This document shows, piece by piece, positions 55,778-64,000 of a stretch of DNA of 64,000 nt (its first letter is position 1; every line of letters starts with the position of its first letter). This DNA is from Myxococcota bacterium (GTDB taxonomy: Bacteria; Myxococcota_A; UBA796; UBA2385), in contig JAKLKF010000012.1 in the NCBI GenBank assembly GCA_023150805.1, forward strand, positions 26,269 through 90,268, in the 5' to 3' direction. Position numbers and translations under genes: made by a program. The notes beneath the pieces were generated by a model. It was not told the origin of the DNA, made no database searches, and saw only the letters and a list, made by a program, of their open reading frames with translations.

Positions 55778-57712
55778 TCAGCCCTGGGTGGCGGCGAGCG
55801 CGCGCGCCAGGACCGCGGCCGCGGCCGGGTCTCCGGGCATCGCCGCCACGGCGCGCCGGGCGGGCTCCAGCGCCTCGGTGGGCTCGCCGTGCTCCAGCAG
55901 GTGCCGGGCCAGGCGCAGGTTGCAGGGCCCGTCCTGCGGGGCGAACTGCACGGCCAGCATCATGAAGCCGAAGGCCTCCTCCTCGCGCTCCTCGGGGTCC
56001 ATCGCCGGGTCGTGCAGGGTCGCCATGCCCAGCAGGGACAGCACGCCGGGGTGGTCGATGCGCAGGTCCCGCGCCCGCCGCAGCGCGCGCAGCGCGTCCT
56101 CCCAGCGGTCCTGCGCCACCAGCTTCTCGGCCAGCGCCAGGAGCCGCTCCTCCTCCGGGGCCTGCTCCAGCTCCACCCCCGGGCCGCCGGCCAGCATCCG
56201 CGCCTCGGCCTGGTCGACGATGGTGACCATCCGCTGCGCCAGGCGCCGCTCCTCGCCGGGCGCGGCCGGGTCCTGCGCCAGCCCGTCGTAGCGCGCGCGC
56301 AGGCGGGCGGCGGACTCCTGCACCAGCGCCGCGTCGGACCGGGCGGGGATCCCCAGCACCACCGCGGCCGGCTGTCCCTCCACGCGGTCGAGGTCCTTGC
56401 GCATCCGCCCGACCCGCTGGTCGCGCTCCTGCTCGCCCTGCTGCGCGGCGAGGCGGGCGGCCCAGCTCCGGCCGCGCTCTGCGAGGCGTCGCCGCAGCCG
56501 CGGCCACTCTTCGTCGCCGTGCTCCCGCTGGGCCCGCAGGCCGCCGGGGCGGATGTCGGTCGGCTGGGAGGGCGGGTCGTCGGCGGGCGGCGCCGGGGCC
56601 GCGGGGGGGGGCGACGCGCTGGCGGGCCGGAGAGCCTGCCGGCGATCCACGGCCGTCCGGCGGGGCCGCCCGGGCTCGTCCTCGGCCGGGCTCCGGCGCG
56701 GCAGCATCGGCTCGCCCAGGAGCACCAGCCCCATCAGATCGACGGCGTGCAGGTCGGGCCCGATCTCCTCGCCGTCCAGGCCCAGGCGGGCGGCGAGCTC
56801 GCCCAGCGGCAGCCCGGGCTGTGCCTGGGCCAGCAGGGTCCGGGTCGCCGGCGACAGCGGCAGCACGTCCAGCGGCGCCGCGGCCCGCACCCGGTGCAGG
56901 GCCTGCATGCCGACCTGGCGCAGGTAGCTCCGCTGCTCGGGGTCGCGCGCGCGCCCGAAGACCATCGCGCCCAGGCCCAGGTGGTCCCCCGCCCCCGGGA
57001 CCTGCCGCGCCTCGAACTCCAGCCGCCCCCCGTGCAGCGCCGCGCTGACGAGCTCCCAGCCGGCGCTGTCCAGGGGCCCACCCTCGCCCAGCAGCATCCA
57101 GCCGCGGGCCTGGGAGGGCCCGGCGTCCAGGCGGAGCACGCCGCTGGCCCGCTTGGCCCACAGGCGGCTGATGCGCTGGAGGTTGGGCAGGACCAGCGGC
57201 AGGCCCAGGTAGGTGGTCGCCTGGGGGAGCTGGACCTCGGAGAGGCGGTCCAGCGCGCCGGCCGACCGGTCCCAGGCGCCGCGGGGCACCTCGTCGGTGG
57301 CGGAGCCGACGGAGGGCTGGTCGTCGACCACCTCGCCCACCAGCTCCTGGTCCAGGGCCCGCACCAGGTCCACCAGGTCGAACATCGGGAAGGGGCGCCG
57401 CAGCACCCGCCGCACGTCGCACTCCGCCACCAGGACCTGCACGCGGCGCCGCTCGGCCTCGTCGGCGGCGGAGAGCAGGACGACCTCGGGAGGCCGCCCC
57501 ATGCGCATGCCCTGCGCCTGGTGGACCAGCCGCGTGGCGCCGTCGTCGCGCAGGCCCGCGTCGACCACCAGCAGGTGGAAGCGGCCGGGCGTCAGCAGGG
57601 AGAGCGCGCGGTCGACCGCGTCGGCCACCGTGACGGTGTGCCCCTCCTGCTCGATGATGCCCCGCAACAGCTCCAGGAAGTGCCGGTCCCCGTCGGCAAC
57701 CAGGATGTTCAC
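55778..57712 (-). CDS. Receiver-domain protein with DUF4388-like and TPR regions
   Basis: A 644-residue protein from GTG 57712 (GGAG 6 bases upstream); ATG 57742 is in frame. Residues 1-125 are a response-regulator receiver: acidic pocket ADGD, phospho-acceptor Asp in HLLVVDAGLRDDG, Ser in LLSAADE. The conserved Lys before PF is Arg (RRPF), so signalling may be altered. A central region (RASGVLRLDAG, GRLEFEARQVPG) resembles DUF4388/PATAN, a module of myxococcal regulators. A Pro-rich linker and helical C-terminus with TPR-like repeats (RWEDALRALRRARDL, PCNLRLARHLLEHGEPTEAL) follow. The output is probably protein-protein contact. It is divergent from pabB with overlapping -10 elements. Confidence 0.7.
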   Translation of the reverse strand: MNILVADGDRHFLELLRGIIEQEGHTVTVADAVDRALSLLTPGRFHLLVVDAGLRDDGATRLVHQAQGMRMGRPPEVVLLSAADEAERRRVQVLVAECDVRRVLRRPFPMFDLVDLVRALDQELVGEVVDDQPSVGSATDEVPRGAWDRSAGALDRLSEVQLPQATTYLGLPLVLPNLQRISRLWAKRASGVLRLDAGPSQARGWMLLGEGGPLDSAGWELVSAALHGGRLEFEARQVPGAGDHLGLGAMVFGRARDPEQRSYLRQVGMQALHRVRAAAPLDVLPLSPATRTLLAQAQPGLPLGELAARLGLDGEEIGPDLHAVDLMGLVLLGEPMLPRRSPAEDEPGRPRRTAVDRRQALRPASASPPPAAPAPPADDPPSQPTDIRPGGLRAQREHGDEEWPRLRRRLAERGRSWAARLAAQQGEQERDQRVGRMRKDLDRVEGQPAAVVLGIPARSDAALVQESAARLRARYDGLAQDPAAPGEERRLAQRMVTIVDQAEARMLAGGPGVELEQAPEEERLLALAEKLVAQDRWEDALRALRRARDLRIDHPGVLSLLGMATLHDPAMDPEEREEEAFGFMMLAVQFAPQDGPCNLRLARHLLEHGEPTEALEPARRAVAAMPGDPAAAAVLARALAATQG

Positions 57713-57756
57713 GACCCGCTCCCATCCGGCTTGGGCCGGCATGACGGTGCTGGCGC

Positions 57757-57766
57757 ACGATAGCAT
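57757..57766. promoter_or_regulatory. Overlapping divergent -10 elements
   Basis: The ten bases ACGATAGCAT read TATCGT on the minus strand (toward the receiver/TPR gene) and TAGCAT on the plus strand (toward pabB, 37 bases before its ATG). The two promoters would compete for polymerase. Confidence 0.45.
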
Positions 57767-57803
57767 CCCGCGCTGGAGCAGACACCCGACCTCGGGGCCG
57801 CGG

Positions 57804-59186
57804 ATGCCCGCACGTTCCTCGCCCGACACCCGCGTCGCCGACCTCGCTGGCGCCCCGCTGCCGCTGCCGCCTCCTGCCGGCGGGCTGGACGGCCTGCTGC
57901 ACGCCGCCGCGCGGGCGCCCGACCTGGACGGCCTGGCCTGCCTGGACCTGGGCGAGCGCTGGACCGTGCTGACCTGGGCCGGGGCGGGGGTCACGGGTGG
58001 GAGGGACGGCGACCTCCTGCGGTGGTCGGTCGAGGACGGCGGGAGCTGGCTGGTGGGTGCCCGCGCCCTCGGCCGGAGCGGCCCCACGACCGGCCTGCCC
58101 CTGCCCGCGGGCGTGGTGGGCTGGCTCGGCTACGAGGCTGGCGCCGCCTGCGAGCGGATGCCCGCTCCCCGCGCGCCCCGGCCGCTGCCCGACGTGGCGC
58201 TGTGGCGAGTCGAGGGCAGCGTGGCCTGGGACCGCCGCGCCGACCGCTGGTGGCTCCAGGGCAGCGCCGGCTTCCGCGACCGGGCGCGCGCCCTGCTGGC
58301 CGAGGTCTGCCCGCCCCCGCCGCCGCCGCCGGTCCGCCCCGCGCCACCGCCCCCCCCGCCGGGGGCCGCGCAGGCCTACCAGGACGCGGTCCGCGCCGCC
58401 CTGGCCGAGATCACCCGGGGCCAGGTCTACCAGGTCAACCTGGCCTGGGAGCTGGTGGGCGCCCCCACCCCCGACCCGGTCGGCGCCTGGCTCGCGCTGC
58501 GGCGGGCGAACCCGGCGCGCCAGGGCGCGTTGCTGCGCCTGGGCCCGCACACGGTGCTCAGCAACTCGCCCGAGCGCTACCTGCGCCTGCGCCCGACCCC
58601 GGCCGGCCTGCACGTGGCGAGCGTGCCGATCAAGGGCACCGCGCCGCGCTCATCGGGAGCCGAGGGCCGCCGGCACCTCGCCGCCAGCGACAAGGAGCGC
58701 GCCGAGCTGACGATGATCGTCGACCTGGTGCGCAACGACCTGGGGCGGGTCGCCCGCGCCGGCGGGGTGCGCTGGGGTGCCCGGCGCCTGCGCACCTGCG
58801 GCGACCTCCTGCACGCCGAGCAGTCGGTTCGCGCCCTGCTGCGGCCCGAGCACGACGCCTGGGCGGCGGTGGCCGCCAGCTTCCCGCCCGGCAGCGTCAC
58901 CGGCGCGCCCAAGGTGGCGGCGATGGAGCTGATCGGCGCGCTGGAGGCCGGCCCGCGCGGGGTCTACACCGGCAGCCTGGTCGCGCTCGGCGACGACGGC
59001 CACGGCTGGCTCAACGTCGCCATCCGCACCGCCACCCTGTCCGGCGGCCTGGCGCGCCTGCACGTCGGCGCCGGCATCGTGGCCGACTCCGACCCGCAGG
59101 CCGAGTGGCGGGAGACCCTGGCCAAGGCGGCCGCCCTGTCGCGGCACGTCCTGGCGATCGACGCCGACCCCCGCTCCGACGCATGA
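57804..59186 (+). CDS. pabB: Aminodeoxychorismate synthase component I
   Basis: A 460-residue chorismate-utilising enzyme. With glutamine-derived ammonia it makes 4-amino-4-deoxychorismate for folate synthesis. Motifs are QVYQVNLAWEL, SNSPERYLRL, PIKGTAPR (the Lys distinguishes PabB from TrpE, which has Ala there), DLVRNDLGRVA, FPPGSVTGAPKVAAME and GVYTGSLVAL. A Pro-rich loop lies near residues 170-190. No glutaminase (pabA) or lyase (pabC) domain is fused or adjacent. It runs into thiE with a GAGGAGG ribosome site at the junction. Confidence 0.9.
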   Translation: MPARSSPDTRVADLAGAPLPLPPPAGGLDGLLHAAARAPDLDGLACLDLGERWTVLTWAGAGVTGGRDGDLLRWSVEDGGSWLVGARALGRSGPTTGLPLPAGVVGWLGYEAGAACERMPAPRAPRPLPDVALWRVEGSVAWDRRADRWWLQGSAGFRDRARALLAEVCPPPPPPPVRPAPPPPPPGAAQAYQDAVRAALAEITRGQVYQVNLAWELVGAPTPDPVGAWLALRRANPARQGALLRLGPHTVLSNSPERYLRLRPTPAGLHVASVPIKGTAPRSSGAEGRRHLAASDKERAELTMIVDLVRNDLGRVARAGGVRWGARRLRTCGDLLHAEQSVRALLRPEHDAWAAVAASFPPGSVTGAPKVAAMELIGALEAGPRGVYTGSLVALGDDGHGWLNVAIRTATLSGGLARLHVGAGIVADSDPQAEWRETLAKAAALSRHVLAIDADPRSDA

Positions 59187-59196
59187 GGAGGACGCC

Positions 59197-59862
59197 ATGA
59201 GGCCCACCCTGCCGCCCGGCCTGTACGGGATGGCCGACGCCACCTTCGGAGACCCCGTCCTGCTGGGCCGCGCGCTGGCCCGGGGCGGCTGCCGCGTCGT
59301 GCAGCTCCGCGCCAAGCAGGCGACCCCCGCGGAGCGGCTGGCGATGGCCACCGCGCTGCTGCAGGCCCTGGCGGACACCGGCGCCCTGCTGGTGGTCAAC
59401 GACGACGTCGACGTGGCGGCCCGCAGCGGCGCGCACGGGGTCCACCTGGGCCAGGGAGACGGCGAGCTGGCCCGGGCGCGCGCCCGCCTGGGGCCCGACG
59501 CGCTGATCGGCCGCTCCACCCATGACCTGGCGCAGGTGGACGCCGCCGTCGCCGAGGGCGCCGACTACATCGGCTTCGGCCCGGTGTTCCCGACGCGGAC
59601 CAAGGTGGACGCCGACCCCGTGGTGGGGCTGGAGGGCCTCGCCCGGGCCTGCGCCCGCAGCGGCGTGCCGGTGGTGGCGATCGGCGGCTTGCGCCGGGAA
59701 GAACTCGCCCGGCTCGCCACCTGCGGGGCCCACGGCTGGGCCGTGGTCTGGGACCTGCTGCGGCACGCGGTCGGCGGAGAGCGCGCGCTCGTCGAGGCGG
59801 CGGCGGACTTCGTGCGCGCCGTCCCCCGGGCGGAGGTGCGAAGTCCTGTTCGCGGTGATTGA
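59197..59862 (+). CDS. thiE: Thiamine phosphate synthase
   Basis: A 221-residue TIM-barrel enzyme that couples HMP diphosphate and thiazole phosphate to thiamine phosphate. Family blocks are VVQLRAKQATPAERL, LLVVNDDVDVAARSGAHGVHLGQGD, IGRSTHDLAQ, GADYIGFGPVFPTRTKVDA and VVAIGGLRREEL. The usual C-S-x-H motif reads RSTH. The ATG has GAGGAGG 6 bases upstream, over the pabB stop. The C-terminus is slightly degenerate (GWAVVWDLL). Confidence 0.9.
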   Translation: MRPTLPPGLYGMADATFGDPVLLGRALARGGCRVVQLRAKQATPAERLAMATALLQALADTGALLVVNDDVDVAARSGAHGVHLGQGDGELARARARLGPDALIGRSTHDLAQVDAAVAEGADYIGFGPVFPTRTKVDADPVVGLEGLARACARSGVPVVAIGGLRREELARLATCGAHGWAVVWDLLRHAVGGERALVEAAADFVRAVPRAEVRSPVRGD

Positions 59863-59888
59863 TCTCGACTGCGCACCCGGGTTACCCT
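59859..59888 (+). promoter_or_regulatory. Candidate promoter TTGATC-N18-TACCCT for the transglycosylase
   Basis: TTGATC (59859-59864) and TACCCT (59883-59888) are separated by 18 bases. This is one of the few recognisable -35/-10 pairs in the window. It would give a leader of about 115 bases to the ATG at 60010. Confidence 0.5.
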
Positions 59889-60009
59889 TGCGCGGTCAAG
59901 ACTCCTCCTCTTGTCGGCTCGACGCACCTCCCCGCGCCGCTGCGACAAGGAACCCACGCCCCCCTGCCCGGTGTCCCATCCCCTGGGACCCCCACAGCCC
60001 GGACGCCCG

Positions 60010-61851
60010 ATGCCCCGCCTCGCTCCCTACCTGCTGCCCCTGGCGCTGATCCTCGCGGCCTCCCCGGCCCAGGCGGCGAAGAAGAACCGCAACGCGGCCG
60101 CCGCAGCCGAGAAGGCGGCGCCGGCCACCGAACCGGGCGGGGCCTCCGCCGGCGAGGCCGCCCCGTCCCTGGTGGGCAGCGGCGAAGGCTCGATCTGGGA
60201 CTTCATCGAGGCGGGGCAGGCGCCGGCCGCCGTCGACAGCGCCGGCCTCGCCACGGTCGAGCCCGAGGCGCTGCCCGTGGACACCGAGGCGGTCGAGGCC
60301 AGCGAGGAGCTGGCCGCCATCCGCGACGCCGAGCGGTCGATCCTGTCGGAGGCCGCGCGCTACGACAGCCCGATCGACTTCTACGTCGACCCGACCGGGA
60401 CCCTGGAGAACGACCCGCTGCACCTCAAGCAGGTCGACCCGTCGGAGTTCGACATCCCGATGGTCGTCAACGACGACGTCATCCGCTGGATGGAGTACTT
60501 CACCGGCCGCGGCCGGAAGTACTACCACCGCTACCTGTCGCGCTCGACCAAGTACCAGCCGATGATGAAGGAGAAGCTGCGCGCGGCGGGGATGCCCGAG
60601 GACCTGGTCTACCTCTCGATGATCGAGAGCGGCTACAACCCGCACGCCTACAGCTCGGCCGCCGCCGCCGGCCTCTGGCAGTTCATCACCAGCACCGGCA
60701 AGATGTACGACCTGCGGGTGGACTTCTGGGTCGACGAGCGCCGCGACCCCGAGGCGTCGACCGACGCGGCGCTCCGCCTGCTCAAGGACCTGCACGACCG
60801 CTACGACGGCGACTGGTACCTGGCCTGGGCCGCCTACAACGCCGGACCCGGGCGCATCGACCGGGCGCTGCGCACCTACGGCAAGATCGACTTCTGGACG
60901 ATGGTCCAGAAGAAGAGCTTCCGGCCCGAGACCGACAACTACGTGCCCAAGCTGCTGGCCGCCGCGATCATCGGCAAGCACCCCGAGCGCTACGGCTTCA
61001 CCGACGTCGAGTACCAGGCGCCGGACGCCGTCGAGACCGTCGAGGTGGGCCCCAGCATCGGCCTGGAGGTGCTCGCGAAGTGCGCCGGCGTGAGCCAGGA
61101 GGAGTTCCAGCGGCTGAACCCGCACCTGCGCCGCTGGGCCCTGCCGCCGGAGCCGGCGCAGCACCGGGTCTACGTGCCCGCGGGTACCGGCACGACCTTC
61201 CTGGCCAGGCTCGAGCAGGTGCCGCCCGAGGAGCGGCTGACCTTCGTGCACCACACGGTGAAGAAGGGCGAGACGCTGTCCACCATCGCCAACCGCTACG
61301 ACCTGTCGCTGGCCGAGGTGCAGAGCGCCAACCGCATCAGCAACCCCAACCGGATCTACCCGGGGATGAACCTGGTCATCCCCCGGCCGGGCACCACCCC
61401 GCCCGAGGCGCTGACGGCCTCGGTGGGCGGCAGCAGCAAGCCGGCCGCCAGCAGCAGCGGCAGCACCAGCCGCAGCGGTGGCAGCAGCGGTGGCAGCAGC
61501 GGCAGCAAGGCGCCGACGCTCAGCCACACCGTGCGCAAGGGCGAGACCCTGTCCACCATCGCCAGCCGCTATGGCGTCAAGGCCAGCGACCTGCAGCGCT
61601 GGAACGGCATCAGCAACGCCAACCACGTGGTCGTGGGGCAGCGGCTGAAGGTGCACGGCGCGGCGAGCGGCGGCGGCTCCAGCAGCGGCAGCAGCAGCGC
61701 GGCGACCTGGTCCAGCTACACCGTCCGCAGCGGCGACACCCTGTCCACCATCGCCTCGCGCCACGGCGTGACGGTCGCCCAGCTCCAGTCCTGGAACAGC
61801 ATCTCGGGCAGCCGGATCCTGGTCGGGCAGAAGCTCAAGATCCGGAAGTGA
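60010..61851 (+). CDS. LysM-containing lytic transglycosylase, MltD-like
   Basis: A 613-residue secreted or periplasmic peptidoglycan lytic transglycosylase. A signal peptide (PLALILAASPAQAA) is followed by an acidic linker and an SLT domain: the catalytic Glu in YLSMIESGYNPHAYSSAAA, then GLWQFITSTGKMYDL and LAWAAYNAGPGRI. Three LysM repeats follow (HTVKKGETLSTIA, HTVRKGETLSTIA, YTVRSGDTLSTIA) separated by Ser/Gly linkers. ATG 60010 is chosen because it gives the signal peptide. The downstream moeA gene starts 1 base after the stop. Confidence 0.9.
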   Translation: MPRLAPYLLPLALILAASPAQAAKKNRNAAAAAEKAAPATEPGGASAGEAAPSLVGSGEGSIWDFIEAGQAPAAVDSAGLATVEPEALPVDTEAVEASEELAAIRDAERSILSEAARYDSPIDFYVDPTGTLENDPLHLKQVDPSEFDIPMVVNDDVIRWMEYFTGRGRKYYHRYLSRSTKYQPMMKEKLRAAGMPEDLVYLSMIESGYNPHAYSSAAAAGLWQFITSTGKMYDLRVDFWVDERRDPEASTDAALRLLKDLHDRYDGDWYLAWAAYNAGPGRIDRALRTYGKIDFWTMVQKKSFRPETDNYVPKLLAAAIIGKHPERYGFTDVEYQAPDAVETVEVGPSIGLEVLAKCAGVSQEEFQRLNPHLRRWALPPEPAQHRVYVPAGTGTTFLARLEQVPPEERLTFVHHTVKKGETLSTIANRYDLSLAEVQSANRISNPNRIYPGMNLVIPRPGTTPPEALTASVGGSSKPAASSSGSTSRSGGSSGGSSGSKAPTLSHTVRKGETLSTIASRYGVKASDLQRWNGISNANHVVVGQRLKVHGAASGGGSSSGSSSAATWSSYTVRSGDTLSTIASRHGVTVAQLQSWNSISGSRILVGQKLKIRK

Positions 61852-61852
61852 C

Positions 61853-63149
<1,297 letters not shown>

Positions 63150-63157
<8 letters not shown>

Positions 63158-63713
63158 GCCGGTGGTGCCCGCCTACGTGCTGGCGGGAGGGCGCTCGACG
63201 CGGATGGGGCGGGACAAGGCCTTCGTCGAGGTCGAGGGACAGCCCATGGCCGCCCGGGTCGCCCGGGCGCTGCGGGCCGGAGGCGCCGAGCCGGTCCACC
63301 TGGTCGGCAAGGACCCCGCCCTGGCCACGCTCGGCCTGCCGTGGGTGCCCGACCGGGACGCGCTGCACCACCCGCTGGTCGGCGCCGCCGCGGCCCTGCG
63401 GCACGCGCGCCTGCTCGGGGCGACCCGGGCGCTGCTCTGCCCTTGCGACCTGCCCTGGATCGACGCCGGCGCGATCGCCTCCCTGCTGGCCGCGGGCGCC
63501 GACGCCTGCCTGGGCGACGGGGAGCGCGTACAGCCGCTGTGCTGCGTGCTGCCGGTCGCGCGTGCCGCGGAGCTGGCCGGCCAGGCGGCCCGGGGCGCCG
63601 CGGTGCGCGCCGCGCTGTCCGACCTGGCCGTGGTGCTCGCGCCCGCGGCCGCGCTGCGCAACGTCAACCGAGCCGAGGACCTGGCCGCCGGTTCCCCGCC
63701 GTCGACGTGCTAG
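63150..63713 (+). CDS. mobA: Molybdenum cofactor guanylyltransferase MobA
   Basis: A 187-residue nucleotidyltransferase that attaches GMP to the molybdenum cofactor. It has the Rossmann entry YVLAGGRSTRMGRDKAFVEV (Gly-rich loop and catalytic Lys), HLVGKDP, HPLVGAAAALRHAR, the metal-site LLCPCDLPWID and the C-terminal NVNRAEDLAA. The start is the ATG at 63150, inside the moeA end. Confidence 0.9.
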
Positions 63714-63716
63714 GCT
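63711..63716 (+). promoter_or_regulatory. -10 element TAGGCT overlapping the mobA stop
   Basis: TAGGCT includes the TAG stop of mobA and lies 21 bases before the GTG at 63738. A CGGAG ribosome site is in between. Confidence 0.4.
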
Positions 63717-63737
63717 GACCGACTCCCGGAGACCGCC

Positions 63738-64000
63738 GTGCCCGTCCCCTTCCGCGTCGTCGCCGTCCAGGGTGGCCCCGCCGCCGCGTCCGACCTGCTG
63801 GATGCCGCCCACGCGCAGATCGAAGCCGCGCCGGACTTCGGCGCCATCGTCGGCGAGCTGCTGGCGGCGCTCGCCGGGCGCGTGGTGGTAGTGCATTGCC
63901 GCGAGATCGAGCGCCGCTTTCTCGACGTGGCGCTGAAGGCGCGCCTGGGCGAGGGGATCGAGTTTCCGGTGATCGACACCATGGAGCTGGAGGCCCGGCT
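63738..64000 (+). CDS. Exonuclease-like protein, cut by window edge
   Basis: About 88 N-terminal residues are visible from GTG 63738 (CGGAG upstream) and the gene runs off the window. The segment APDFGAIVGELLAAL, RVVVVHCREIERRFLD and FPVIDTMELEAR matches the middle of DEDDh 3'-5' exonuclease domains of the kind fused to nucleotidyltransferase (DUF294) proteins. The N-terminal strand with the first catalytic Asp and Glu (D-x-E-T) is not visible: the protein begins FRVVAVQGGPAAAS. It may be a shortened or degenerate exonuclease domain. The C-terminal architecture is unknown. Confidence 0.5.
   Translation, partial: MPVPFRVVAVQGGPAAASDLLDAAHAQIEAAPDFGAIVGELLAALAGRVVVVHCREIERRFLDVALKARLGEGIEFPVIDTMELEAR

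Overview
This window is very GC-rich bacterial chromosome with strong codon-position bias. The gene content points to Myxococcota or a close relative: Asp/Gly-linker lipoproteins, a MYXO-CTERM tail, a full gspC-N operon with gspN, many radical SAM (rSAM) enzymes and long Ig/PKD-repeat lipoproteins. This placement is an inference. I saw no rRNA, tRNA, CRISPR array or insertion sequence.

Layout. 1-10.9 kb: a lipoprotein cut by the edge, a heterodimeric ABC exporter coupled to a retropepsin-like protein, a coiled-coil DUF2325-like protein, an M28-type membrane peptidase, an alpha/beta hydrolase, a large membrane protein and an HD phosphohydrolase. 10.9-19.4 kb: two tandem metallopeptidase-like lipoproteins, an unknown lipoprotein, a sulfatase-superfamily lipoprotein with a MYXO-CTERM tail, an acyl-CoA thioesterase, a broken TadG/vWA gene and a small unknown. 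19.5-36.0 kb: a peptide-modification locus, the most unusual part. 36.0-41.3 kb: M14 deacylase-like, RlmI-like methyltransferase, a divergent nicotinate phosphoribosyltransferase and a class III nucleotidyl cyclase. 41.7-55.8 kb: type II secretion operon gspCDEFGHIJKLMN. 55.8-64 kb: receiver/TPR regulator, pabB, thiE, a LysM lytic transglycosylase, moeA, mobA and a partial exonuclease-like gene.

The central locus is a variant of the His-Xaa-Ser (Hxs) peptide system. A precursor with 15 uninterrupted Ser-His-Gly repeats (HxsA-like) lies in a tightly coupled operon with HxsB, HxsD, a second HxsD-like protein, a Tat-signal protein, an Ig-repeat lipoprotein and two further rSAM enzymes. Three more rSAM genes and a 1506-residue homologue of the Ig-repeat lipoprotein flank it. 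No clear HxsC is present. All three non-enzymatic candidates (the precursor and both giant lipoproteins) end in Gly-x-Trp.

A second theme is promoter architecture. Many genes carry a TAnnnT -10 element. In eight cases it lies exactly 6-7 bases before the start codon, the spacing expected for leaderless transcripts.
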